Of a stretch of 64,000 bases of DNA, positions 23,101-34,650 are shown piece by piece (within the stretch, counting starts at the first letter, position 1; the number at the start of each line of letters is the position of its first letter). Made by a program: the position numbers and the translations under genes. The notes under the pieces were generated by a model. That model was not told where the DNA came from, did no database searches, and worked only from the letters and a program-made list of their open reading frames with translations. Source of the stretch: Haliclona indistincta (Eukaryota > Porifera > Demospongiae > Haplosclerida > Chalinidae). The stretch lies in NCBI GenBank assembly GCA_964017065.1, contig OZ024784.1, positions 7,421,152 through 7,485,151 of the forward strand, given 5' to 3'.

Positions 23101-25325
23101 ACCGGCTGAAGATCTTCCCTACTCTCCATGGTTGCTATAGGCTACGCTGTCTGAGTCTACATGATAACATGTTGTCTGTGTGCCCAACACTGTCTGAGTT
23201 CAATGTGTTAGAAACCTTAGACCTAGCAGGCAATCAACTGAAGAGATTACCTAAGGTTTCGTGTTAAAGCAGATGCATGTTATCAAGAGCTTCTAATATT
23301 GTTGTCCTCCACAGCTTGGTTCTCTACTGCATATGAAGAGTCTGGATGTCTCAAGAAACTCGCAGATGGTCATCACTGAAGAAGATGGTGAAACGCTAAA
23401 GTAAGTTTTTAGAAGTTTTTTGGAGAGCTTGGAGTTTTTTAATTTACCCATATCTCTGCACGTGTTAAAGAACCCCTTATGTTGATTTACTGATTTGTCA
23501 GCATCGCTAACTGTGTATATTTTAATGTTTTTGTCATTGTTTGTTAGGAATCTACAGCGTCTGGGTTTGGATGGCATTGGTGAGGTGTGTGTCTCTCTTA
23601 AAAATAGAATTCTGACTGATACCAATGTTGGTGGAAGACTATGGACCATTGGTTCTACTGTTACCAGAGGTAAGTATGTGAGTGAGGAATTAAGTGAATA
23701 ATCTAGTGAGTGAGTGAGTGAGTGAGTCTAGCGAGTAGCAATAATTTATTATTTTCAACAGGAACAAGCCTGAGCAAGCCTTCAAATATTTGCATGTATC
23801 AAGTTTGTGAAGAATCATTCCGAGAAAAAGATGGATTGTTTGCAGTTATTGATGGAGGACGCTCTTCGAAAGCTGCTCAAGTTCTGAAGCAGTCTCTATC
23901 ACAACTAGTAGAGGCTGAATTGCAACTTGTGGAGGGTACAAGACGAGACGATGATGAGCTCATGTATCTCAAACATGCCTTTCTTACAGCTCACAGGTAA
24001 TACATGTAGCTAGCTGGACTATATTATGATATCTGCATTTTAATTTAGAAAACTTGGAGAGGTAGGACAGAAATATGGATCCTCAGTTGTTCTTTGTCAC
24101 ATACGAAAAAATAGCAAAAGCAATGGCTACACTCTAAATGTTGCTAATACTGGCCTGACTGAGGCAATCTTGTGTAAAGGAGCACATGTAGTGCCATTGA
24201 CAATGGTGCACAGCCCAGAGTCAAACAAGGAAGAAATTGCAAGAGTGATCAGCAAAGGTGGCTACATATCAGAGGTAAATTTGCAAAATCTTTATAAATT
24301 GTACTTTAAGCTTGTTCCATTACTAACAGGACAGTCGTGTTAATGGAGTGTGTGGGGTATCTCGTCTAGTTGGTTGCTACTACCTCCATCCTCATGTTAT
24401 CCCTCTTCCTACCACTCTTTCTGTCTCTCTCCAACCAACGGCTGACTACATTGTTATGGGCAACAATGGCCTCTGGCGATACATTACACACAATCAGATC
24501 CTTCAAGTAGTTCGTTCTCTGCGTGAGCCCTCTCTAGCAGCAAAGAAGCTTGGTGACTTGGCTACAGCTGCAGGCTGTCAACTAGATGTATCTGTCCTTG
24601 TCATAAAACTAGATTTGCCTGGAAAATCCAACCCTACTAACTCTCTTGAAATACCAGTACCACTTGGTATGGTACCTTCCTCTCCCAACTTGCTCTTAGA
24701 ATCTAGTTCAGAGGAAACACTGATAAGTGAAGGGAAAGAGGATGAGAAAGAAGAAAATGAGGATGATGAAAACGAGATAACCAACATTGACGATTTGTTA
24801 GTTGATGAAGATGTTGAGCTATCTCCACAGAAGCCCCCTGAGCTACAGACACCCATCTACAATGGAGAGGTGTTTGCAGAGGATGAGGGAGAAGAAGATA
24901 CAGCAAAAGAGGAAGAAGAGGAAGAGGAAGAGAAAGAGGAGGAAGAAGAGGAAGAACTGCCGGTTCCCTTGCCTCGTCCAAACATTATTGTGCTCAATGA
25001 AGACATCACTACCTTACCTCGTGATTCTGCAAGTTCTCGTGCACTAAACAACAAAAAGCCAAATTTTTCCATTGAAACATCATTCGAGTCTACTCAAAGC
25101 ATGCCGGCTACCATTGAAGAAGAAGCGAATGTTTCTCAAAGCTCTGCAGCGACTAATGTAGAGACACATCTCTCACAGTTCAACATGGCTATGTTCAAAC
25201 TGGAGGATGGCAGCAGAACATATTCTGGCCGTGTTATGAGGAGAAAATCCTTCGTGCAATCCTCTTATGAAAAGCTTAGTCGCCAGTTTAAAGATGATAC
25301 TGAAATACACATTCCCTTTAAATGA
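20123..25325 (+). CDS. PHLPP1: PHLPP, PH-domain leucine-rich-repeat protein phosphatase
   Basis: PHLPP removes the hydrophobic-motif phosphate from Akt and PKC. Fifteen exons sum to 4014 bases (1337 residues): 20123-20639, 20689-20996, 21281-21606, 21745-21918, 21972-22340, 22396-22491, 22545-22706, 22754-22888, 22939-22998, 23054-23255, 23315-23400, 23548-23669, 23762-23996, 24049-24274, 24330-25325. Order: N-terminal extension, PH domain in exon 2 (GYWWKRFCVLCGTKLYIF), about 20 leucine-rich repeats cut by introns at similar phases (LDVSNNRL-type cores), then a PP2C-like domain (LFAVIDGG, GVCGVSRLVG, IVMGNNGLW). A long Glu-rich tail follows (24870-24960). Exon and domain order fit PHLPP. Several PP2C metal-ligand positions look altered (see findings). 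The start is the first ATG giving an unbroken exon; an ATG at 20033 is upstream in frame. Confidence 0.93.
24880..24960 (+). repeat. GAG/GAA purine repeat coding poly-Glu in PHLPP
   Basis: This imperfect GAA/GAG triplet run encodes an acidic stretch in the last exon. It produces spurious Ser-rich open frames on the opposite strand. Confidence 0.9.
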
Positions 25326-25484
25326 GAAGCCATCACACACTGTCTAGTAGCACCCTATTCATACTTAAAACAAACTACCCCCTTTCACATTATTTATTAC
25401 GCAAAATACAATATTTATACGCCATACATACATTTTACAAGTTTTAAAAACTGTTGTCATGACAATACTGCGGTATAATTATGT

Positions 25485-26441
25485 TCAAATGTCATTATTC
25501 CATTTTCCTGTCTCTTTCTGCTTATTCTTTGCTTGCTTAGTTGAGGCATATCTTTCCTCGGCTCCAGTTATGCTGCCCAACTTGCCAGAATGATAGTCAT
25601 CAAATGCCTGCTGTATCTCTTCCCACGTATTCATCACAAACGGTCCATACTTGCTAACCGGCTCATTCAATGGCTTTCCAGCAATAAGAAGCACTCGAAT
25701 TTCTTCTTTCTCGGAAGCTTCCAGTGTTAACTCATCTCCTTCACCAAGAAGTCCCAGTTGACCCATCTGAGCAGAAGTTCTCTCAAACCCCAGGTATCCA
25801 GAGCCTCGCCAAACATAAGCAACTCCCTGATAGTCCTCTGGAACAGCCTGAGTGAATGAGGTGCCCGGTTGTAGTCTAACATCCAGATATATTATTGGAG
25901 TGCGTGTGTCTATGACGGCTTTCTTTCCAAGAGACTCTCCGGCAATGACTTTCACCCAGACTTTCCCCTCCTCAGCAGTAGCAATCGGGATCTTTTCATC
26001 TGGTGTGTCCTGGTAGCGCGGAGGAATCATTTTGTCCTTAGCTGGTAGGTTCACCCAGAGCTGAAAACCCTCTGTTTTGCCTCCGTTCTTAATCATATCC
26101 TCACTGGGCATCTCCGAGTGCACAACACCTGACCCCGCCGTCATCCATTGCACCCAACCTGATTTCAAAATTCCAGAATTTCCCGCGCTGTCTTTGTGCT
26201 CCATGGATCCGTCGATTATGTACGACACGGTCTCAAATCCACGGTGAGGGTGGTCTGGAGCACCGATCGCCTCGCCGGGTCCATTTACAACTGGTCCAAA
26301 GTGATCGAGAAGTAAAAATGGGTCGCAGTCTGTAAGCTCTCCGCCGATTGGTCGCCTTACTATGAACCCACCACCTTCTCTTTGCTGACGAGATGTCACC
26401 AGTTGCTTTATTCCTCGCTGCTTTCCCATCACGTTGTACAT
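25485..26441 (-). CDS. PIR: Pirin family cupin protein
   Basis: Pirins are bicupin nuclear iron proteins acting as redox-sensitive transcription cofactors; some show quercetinase activity. It is a single 318-codon exon. The metal site is intact: DHPHRGFETVSYIIDG gives two His, and WMTAGSGVVHSEMP gives the third His and the Glu. The C-terminal cupin and the closing signature GPFVMNTWEEIQQAF are present. It is slightly longer than human pirin (about 290) because of a Lys-rich tail. Its stop is 160 bases from that of convergent PHLPP. The lack of introns contrasts with its neighbours; an N-terminal pre-exon cannot be excluded. Confidence 0.95.
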   Translation of the reverse strand: MYNVMGKQRGIKQLVTSRQQREGGGFIVRRPIGGELTDCDPFLLLDHFGPVVNGPGEAIGAPDHPHRGFETVSYIIDGSMEHKDSAGNSGILKSGWVQWMTAGSGVVHSEMPSEDMIKNGGKTEGFQLWVNLPAKDKMIPPRYQDTPDEKIPIATAEEGKVWVKVIAGESLGKKAVIDTRTPIIYLDVRLQPGTSFTQAVPEDYQGVAYVWRGSGYLGFERTSAQMGQLGLLGEGDELTLEASEKEEIRVLLIAGKPLNEPVSKYGPFVMNTWEEIQQAFDDYHSGKLGSITGAEERYASTKQAKNKQKETGKWNNDI

Positions 26442-26697
26442 GTACCGAGAAAGGTTAGGTCGAAATCTTATAGCGTAGGTATATGCTGCGTGTATCGGTT
26501 CAGCAATTCAACTTCAGCTTGAGCTCATCTGTTCAAGATTGTTCTGGTTGCATGCTGAGTGTAAACAGAATTATTATTAATGAATAGTGGGCGGAACATC
26601 CGGTACTTATCAATTCTGTTACAGTGCATTGAATTCTCATTGGAAATTACAAGAATAAATAAATAAGAGAGTATGCAATCAACTGAAACATTTAGTT

Positions 26698-29600
26698 CTA
26701 TACTGCAGTGCCTGGACCAGCGGACCTCTGCATGTGACTGTGCCTGTGGTGGTAGTGATAGTGTCCTTGTGGTGCTTGTGCAGCCAGCTGGAGAATAGAT
26801 AAACACAATGCCAGTGGTAAAATCATTGGATAATATTGACAGATTTTAACTTGTGAAAGACATACCTGCTGGTTGTATGTTCTATAGTTTTGCTGTTGCC
26901 TCCATTGCTTCTGTGATTGGCTATGTACTTGATGCGAGTTAGGGACTGCTTGAGGACCGCTCAATCTCTGATAGTCTCTAACACACAATATGCTTCCATT
27001 TCGCTCATAAATGGGTTGCCCTGTCATTGAACATCCTGTAACAAGTGAGAAAGTGTAAGCTGGCCTGCACAGCACCAATACATTATACTCACCACAACTA
27101 GAACAGTTGAAACAAGTAGTATGGTAAGACTTGCCAGAGAAATTGATCAATAACTTTGGACTCGGAATAGATTTGTGGCATACAGAGCAAACACCAATCA
27201 CTGATTAAGAGAAGATTTTATAATAATAATATCGTGGTCCATTGTGGAACCTCACCTTGTTGGTGTTGTGGCTGTCTTTCTGTTTGAGTACTTGCTGCTG
27301 CTGCTGCAGAATCAAGTTCTGCTAGCATTTCTTCTATTTTAAGGCTGGGATCTATTCTAATAGGCTTCATCCTCATTGGTCCTTGACCAGAGCTGTAGCG
27401 CTGAAACAGATATTGGTCTTCAGGTAGCAACCCTGAGAGAGCATCAGACGACCTGCTCACACTCTGCTGTGATGATCGTTTTAACTGATATGGTGCTGGC
27501 TGGTGATAGGTATTTGCTGTGCTACTGGATTGAGAGAAGTTACGATTTCTAAACTCGTGGAGCACAGAAGTGGTAGAATGTGGTGCTTTAGATTCAAGAT
27601 GGCCAAGTCCATTTGTTTTTTGAGGCAGAACAGACAATGAGCTTGTCGTATTTGGAGGAGTAATTGAAGGTGGATCCTCTGCTCCCTCAACAATTCTATC
27701 TTTTAGAGCTGATGTCTCCCAAGAAGTTGTTAAAGATGTTATCCGTGGCTCAGGATGAACTTCAGTTTCGACAGGTGTGAGAGAATCTTCTTCTTGTGTG
27801 TGCAAGGGAGATACTGCCTTTGAGGTAAGTAGATCATCATCTATAAGAGTTTCGCAAGACTGGCTTCGAAGATTGTCATCTTCAGGAAAGCCAGAAAACT
27901 CTGGAGATGAAGGCATAGTGTTCTGCTGTTGTTGTTTTGTATACGGAACAGATGAAGATAGGCTGCTCTTTCGTTCTGGAACAGGAGGAGGCTGATCACT
28001 GGCTTTGCTGCCACTCAGAAATGCAGATGCAGGTGGTCGAAGTTGCTTGTTCTTTTCAGGAGGAGGTGGAGGTAAGGGCTTTGAGGGTACTGAGACTTCT
28101 TTTGGAGGCAGTGGAGGAGGAGATGAGTCAGTTGAGGTTTGGCTATTGGAAATCTTTGTAGAATTCAGTTCCTTTTGATCAAGTTGTTGAAGGGCTTCGT
28201 CAATGTCATGTTTACTGTACCAGTCAAGTCCCATAGCTTCATGTGACTTAGGAACTTGCTGTTTTTCTGGCAAGTGGTCATAGTCATCTGCATCATCTTG
28301 AGATAGCGCTTGTTTTCTTGATTGTTGCTGTGGAAACTCAAAAAGTTTACTTCTCTTTTTGTCGTCAGTAGTGCTCACATCAAGAGGAGGTATATTATTC
28401 TCATCAGGAATGAAAACCGGGACATTCAAAATGCTGCTGTCATCTTCGTACTTTGGCAGTTGTAGCAGACTAGTGGCTGTTAGTGGTAGTTGTCTGTGAT
28501 GTCTTATTGGTGTTGACTGAATCACAGGTTTTTGTGGAGGAGGAAACTGAAGATGCCTTGGTTTGGGACCATCAAGTAGGCGAGACTCAGAACTGGTACG
28601 AAAAATTCCTCTCTGAAAGGATGCAGTATTGCGTAGAGGAGAGTGACGAGAGGACCAAGACGGTGGCCGGTTGTAGGTTGGAGGAGAGGGAGATCTCATT
28701 CGAGGAAGACCGTTCATGCTACCTCCGAGAAAAGATTGTCTTTCTCCTGTGGTTATGTGTCCCAATTTGTGATTTTTCCCTTCACCAACAATCATACTAT
28801 GAAAAGAATCAACCGAAATGGTGTCTGCATTTTCAAGATTCCATCGAACACGATGCTTGTGCTTTCTTCTACGAGCAGTATCGGAGTCTTTCAAAATCTT
28901 CTTTTTTGGCTTTCTATTAGCATCGTGAATATACAACGAACCATCCGAATTGAAACTTCCCTCACTGTAAGTGGAGTTTGAGTCAGTCGACTCTGAGCGT
29001 GTAGGAGTGGGAGGGTGAGCACGGGGATAGCTTGCTATTCTTCCTACTGGGTAATCGGTCACTCTCTCCATTGCTGGTTGAGGAAAAGAGTTGTCTGAGT
29101 CGGTGATACTCTCCAGAACCTCGAGGAGCGACTCATCCAGCGAGGAAGAGAGGACTGAGTTACCAGAGACGTCACTGAGTGGAGGCTAAAGAAATAGCTT
29201 GAATAGTGGCGCTATAATAATTATAATCAAGCTCACCTCAGGCTGCTGCTTGCTATCACACTCCCCTTTTTCGTGCTGACTTTTGCACTGTGAGAAAGAG
29301 AAAAGTGTGAATCATGAGTTGCTGGCACTGCTAAATAACTTTGTATTCCCCTGCTGCATTATGCTTTGGGCAATCTATACAAAAATGTCTGGTCCCTATA
29401 CTGACAATTAATGACAAGTATGAGCAACATGTTGTCATTATAGAATAGCAGCTGGCAAAATAGCACAGTCACTGTCCAAGTATGATAACAGTTTCAATAG
29501 TCACATACTTGGTTTCAAGCATTTCAAAACACTGCATGGTGCTACTTACTAACATAGGCAGTAAGATTTTGCTTCATATGGGCCAATACACACTGCCTGT

Positions 29601-30305
29601 ACACTAGGGCCCTCTGCCTGTATACTAGGGCTCACCTTTTCTCCGCAAAAGATTTGTCTAGACTTGGTAATAAATGGTTTTCCCACTAGTCTCTTGCCTA
29701 TAATAGAAATGCTATAATCACAGACAGCACAAATCCAACTCAGTGCCCATTTCCCACCCACTAATAACCTTTAAAATACTGAATCATACACATATACATG
29801 AGTCATTAATCAGGGTTATGAATGTCAACAAAATGTCTCAGTGACCAATCAGATCTACAGAGTGGTGATAAATGCCATCACACCACAGGTGGTCAATCAT
29901 TGGTTCAAACTGTGAATATAGTTAGTGTTACCATGGCTATGCATTTACAGGAACGAAATCTTTGGTTCTGATTAAACAGTCACTAAATGCAAACCAAACA
30001 CTTTTACTTGGTGCCCATGAGATAAAAATTGCAATCATTCATAAAGACAAACTAATCACTAGTCACATGAGCACTAATAAAGTGTTTATTACTGCTAATT
30101 AGTGTGAATGAACTCTTAACACTATGAGTACTACATTAGAAATAACATAGCACCAGATCTCACCACAAGCATTGCAGAGTAGACAACGAGCATGGAACAC
30201 CTTTCCTTGAAAGCTGTAAGGGACATGATTGATGGGGCTTCCACACTTGAGGCACACTTCAGGCTCATCTGTATTCATGATAGAGAGTGCGGTATAGCCA
30301 GGCAT
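26698..30305 (-). CDS. LIM-proline-rich-LIM scaffold protein
   Basis: Exons are 30164-30305, 29636-29697, 29237-29287, 27256-29185, 27093-27200, 26866-27035 and 26698-26787, giving 850 residues. The first LIM zinc finger is split over exons 1-2 (CLKCGSPINH, HARCLLCNACG, final Cys in QIFCGEK). A roughly 640-residue disordered region follows, with Ser/Pro-rich stretches, basic RRRKHKHR and polyproline SH3/EVH1-type ligands (SKPLPPPPPEK, SPPPLPPKE). The second LIM is in exons 5-6 (CSVCHKSIP, CFNCSSCG, CVRDY). The end is Gln/His-rich. LIM plus EVH1-type ligands suggests an actin or adhesion scaffold, as in zyxin-like proteins. LIM domains at both ends match no family I can name. Confidence 0.85.
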
Positions 30306-30872
30306 ACACTACTAACACTTGCAGTAAAATGGCCAATTTGATACGTGACTGTTACTATTAAGATAGAGCACTTAGTTTATGCAAACACACTGATTTCGTT
30401 TTCAGGGTCTAACGAAAACATAATGTTGAAATTATAACAAACAACACTTTAGAAATTGTGCAAGGGACTGGATACATAGTTACCCTCAACCGACACTGAC
30501 ACAATATTTTACCAGTTTCTATAACAGAGTTAAAATAGCAAAACTACCACGTATACGTACATCAATAAGCGCTATTCGCATAGTGCAGATTGCCAAACCT
30601 TGCTCTTGTGGTTGGTCTTCTTCCATGCCTGTTTGTCAGTAGCGATCTCAGATCGCGCGTTTATGAATATACGGCAGCTGGCACAGAGCAGCAAGTTCTA
30701 CTCTGATGCGACGGTCAAACTACAACTGGCTGCAACGGTAGCTGTTTACTATGGTGCTCGCATTCCATATTTGCACAGCACCACAAGGGCGGGGCTCCAC
30801 AATTCGCATACCCTGCCCCGCCCATGCGCGCTCGAAAAGAAAAGACTCCTCTTTCACCGAGCAAGTACAAGT
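30306..30872. promoter_or_regulatory. Divergent promoter region, LIM protein / TM-IQ-PTB protein
   Basis: This 567-base spacer includes an in-frame open stretch upstream of 30873 that could lengthen the + gene but reads as low-complexity leader. No defined elements were recognised. Confidence 0.35.
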
Positions 30873-33070
30873 ATGAGCGACAACACGCCGACTAGTACGT
30901 TTGGTGACGAACCCGGACAAATAGCAGCTGTGGCAATATTAGGAGTTGTTATAATACTGCTGTTTGGAGTTGCAGTAGTCGGATTTTGCGTGTTCCTGCG
31001 CAAACGAGAGCTGCTCTGTTTTAGAACGAAAAGAAGCTCTACACATAAGAACTACTCAGACACCGAGTACAGCTACTTGTATGAGAAGCAAAATGAAAGA
31101 GTGGCGCCCAGGAGACGCTTCTTGAATAAAGCTCAGAATAAACTACAAAGATCACAGACCAAGCAAAGAGCTGATCCATTCAATAAGCGATTCTCAGAAA
31201 TTCCACTAGACATAGATCTGGAAAATGAACCAGGCAACTGGGAAAATCCACTGTTTGATCACAAAAACGATGCAGCAATCTCAATACAAAGCTGGTGGAG
31301 AATGATAAGGTGAGTTCTTGCACTGATGTATGCAATAAATGACGCACTCTACTCTACAGAGTGAGGTTACCATATCTTCAGTTACGAGAAGCAGTTATTC
31401 TTTGTCAGGTAGTGTAGAACTTTATACCAAATTATTCTGGAAATTATCAGTGCCTTTATAAATAGGCTGTGTTTAAGGGGCAACAGACTAGGAAAATGGT
31501 TAGCCAGCATAGAAAAGAGAAGCAAGAAAGAGATGTAAGTTCTGCAAATCATTAACATACTACTTGTGTATGAAAATACTACAGAGAATGAGAAAGAAGG
31601 AGAGAACTAAACAAGGAACTTTGGCGTCATTGAAATTTTATGATGTCAAGGGCTATGGTTTTGCTGAAGTAGAACAACTCTATGGATTAGAAACAATGCG
31701 AAGTGCTACAGAACAGTTGCGCCAACTGTACGGTGGGAAGGGTAAACTGCGACTAAAGCTAACCATCACAGTAAAAGGAGTCAAACTCTATGAGCACGGC
31801 ACTATGGTATGCATACTACTAGTACCTGTACAACACTGACAAGTATCATGCCGCCTACATAGCGCCATTTTGCAACTGTCAAGATGTCAACAATTTCATT
31901 CTGTTCACTGGACCCGAAGAATAAGAAGATATTTGCCTTTATCAATCGTAAAAAGAAGCGTAATTTCTGCCATGTGTTTCAGTGCCATGAAGGAGATGTG
32001 AGAAGATTACATGCTTATAACTAACTGTAACTCATAACTTCAGGCACAAAGAATGGTTGAAACTATGGCTGAGGCATTTGAATTCACATTTAAACTGCTG
32101 GAACAGTCAAAGTTGCAAGAAGAGGTAAATAATCGGATGCTATCATAGAAAATTGATATTCTGAATCATATTTTTTTAGCAAGAGAGGCTTGCCAAACGG
32201 GAAGAGATGAAGAAAAGAGAAGCCATCGTAGGTTGATGATACTGTGATACTATTATTATTGTATTTATTATAGCGAAAAAGCAATCTTGAACTAGATGAA
32301 GAGGTGGACAAGATGTTGAAATATGCTGAGTCTGTCTCAGTGGGTACCCCTAGTCCTGCTCCAAGAAGGAATGAGCTGAAAGTTGATGTCCATCAGGAGC
32401 CTCGACCTCATGTTCCGCATATCAGAGGTTCTCCTCAGATGAAAGCATTAGCAAAGAGAAGCCCAAAGGTAGGATTTCTATTAGTTAATTTACACATATG
32501 GTAACAATTAAATCATCACTGTGTGAGAAAAACAAATTTCATGGCTAAGGTAGTGTACGCTTTTAGAAACACGAGCAGTTTTCAACTTTGTATCTTGGTA
32601 ATTCTGACTCTCTTACCATGCACACAGGAACAAGCGTCTAGACACTCTAATACCAGCACAGGATCAAGCCTTGTTGTATCACGCAGAGCTGAGGATGACC
32701 CAGCAAAGAAGATTGTGAGAAGACTAGTAATAGATATTGATTCAGTGTTTGCTGTTTATTATAATAAATGCAGACTACATTCGATAGTAGTGGAGCACAG
32801 AAACATGTGGCACAGCATCAGCAAAGCACAACATTAGACAAGGTAAATAATATTATGTGTACAGTGTATCTGGATTGGGTTAATACGTATACAATATTAC
32901 CATTATTTCTACTTACCTACATTCCCTGCTCCTGTACAAGATTTTCTATTCCTTGATTTTATTGACTTCTCTAGAAGTCCCTTTAAATTTGACCTGTTGT
33001 ATGAAGTTTCAGACATTATAATACTTTTTCCGTTATACAGAGCCGACAAAGGGTTAGATCTCTTAACTGA
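30873..33070 (+). CDS. Single-pass membrane protein with IQ motif and PTB domain
   Basis: Eleven exons (30873-31309, 31360-31408, 31466-31534, 31585-31806, 31884-31997, 32044-32124, 32180-32227, 32274-32468, 32628-32714, 32774-32842, 33041-33070) give 466 residues. A short extracellular N-terminus is followed by one transmembrane helix (AVAILGVVIILLFGVAVV), a basic stop-transfer, and an IQ-type calmodulin-binding helix (AAISIQSWWRMIR). A PTB/PID domain follows (LTITVKGVKLYEHGTM, ISFCSLDPKNKKIFAFI, ending in AEAFEFTFKLLEQ). The tail is charged and Ser-rich. PTB domains bind NPxY-type tails or phosphoinositides; tethering one to its own membrane helix beside an IQ motif is unusual. The start at 30873 was chosen because the helix then sits near the N-terminus as a signal anchor; the frame is open back to 30600. 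Confidence 0.82.
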
Positions 33071-33415
33071 AAGGAAGCTATTTTAGCATAAACTACAATT
33101 ATTATTGCAAAATATAAATATATTGCAAAATATTACTGTAAGAATATATTATTTCCTACTACTTCCATTGCACTTCTATGCACTTGTGAGCATAAAAATG
33201 TTTAACTTACCACAATGGCATTTCAAAATCAGTCGCTCGACGTGTCGCTCTGTATAGACTGCGATTAATGTCACTGGAATCCGTTCTCTATGCGCCGGAT
33301 CGTGCGTGACTCAGAAGTTTATAATTCAGACGAGAGTTGTATTTAGCTGGCCGGACAACGTGGTCAGGAATTTAGTTGCCATAGTAACAAGAAACAAGTT
33401 GCCCACGGGCGCGGG

Positions 33416-34551
33416 ATGGGTCTTTACCGCGTGTTCAGTGAACCACAGCTTATCAAGCACTATTCGACCATCTTTTCCCGAGCAACACTATTCCAGCTAA
33501 GTATCTATGCTGTTGTCATTGTTGCACCTTTCTTTATTGCCTATGCAACTAACGGTAAGTTCGCCGCAAAATTTAATTGATAACTTACCTCTATTTAATG
33601 CCCATCACCTACAGACCTGTGGCAGTACACAAGCACCTACAGAGAGCAGCCAAACACCCACTTTCTTAATCAATGGATAGTTCAAGTAACTAGTTCAAAT
33701 GGTGCCTTCACTAGATCATGGAGCTCATTCACCCGATACAACAGGCTTCTTGGATTATCTGAAACTGCCATACCCACTCTTAGGGTACAATGCATTATGC
33801 TCTACTGACCATTAATATGTACAGTTCCACAGTTTCGTGAGGATGACTACAACTACGACACACTCAATGACAGACTGACTCTAACGATGACCTATCCAGA
33901 ACCGGGCATGAACATTACTTCAGTACAAGCTCTGCTGCTATTTGAGGTTGAATTGGATGTGAGTCATTCTAACTCCTCTTGTCCATTATTTTATCCTATA
34001 TTTGTTGTTAGTCAATGGCTGATGTGATGATGCAGTCATTGATATACATCAGCAGCAGCTGGTCTGTTCCATCTGATAGGCTGTGGATAGTAGGAGACAT
34101 GTCACTCCATCAGGGACAGCCTCTTCCTGCAGCAGGACGTGTCACACGATACAATTCTTCACTGATAAACGACAGTAGTTTACAGGCTGAAGAATACTTG
34201 TTCACAAATATTTTAGCAAAATATCGAGAACGGAATTGTGAGTAGTAATCAATAATAGTTGAGACATGTGATTTCTCCTCTACTCTAGTAACCACAACAC
34301 TAGTGAACACTCACACTGTTTGGGAAGGAGGCTCACTGGGGAACTTTACTCTTCATTTAGATATCTCGTATCCTGTACAAACCATCTCCTATTATCCTGG
34401 GTTCTGGCAGTTGCTCAAGTTTGCCTGGGTGCAGTATCTGGCAGTGATGGTGGTGTTCTGGTGGCTGCTTCGTTGGGTGCAACGATTTGTATTTCAGAAT
34501 CAAATCATAATGACCGTTAGACATCGAACTGATAAGCCACATACACACTAG
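33416..34551 (+). CDS. TMEM231: TMEM231, ciliary transition-zone (MKS complex) protein
   Basis: TMEM231 is part of the MKS/tectonic complex that gates membrane proteins at the base of the cilium. Exons 33416-33554, 33615-33784, 33833-33958, 34012-34237 and 34289-34551 give 307 residues (vertebrate about 316). The N-terminal MGLYRVFSEP is followed by a first transmembrane segment, EQPNTHF, a long luminal domain containing RYNSSLINDSS and NILAKYRERN, and the conserved YYPGFWQLLKFAWVQYLAV. A second helix and VFQNQIIMTV lie near the C-terminus. Order, length and the two-helix layout fit. It is co-oriented with the preceding gene (346-base gap) and convergent with TIMM21 (99 bases). Confidence 0.96.
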
Positions 34552-34650
34552 CATTGTTGTTGAAAAACACAATTTTTTAATGACAAACACAAAAGAGAAA
34601 TTAATAATTTTTTTTATTATTATAAATTTTACTAGTTTAGTCACCTATTC

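Noticed and set aside
24578..25072. Ser-rich and Leu/Pro-rich ORFs antisense to PHLPP
   Set aside because: Mirror products of the Glu-coding purine repeat.
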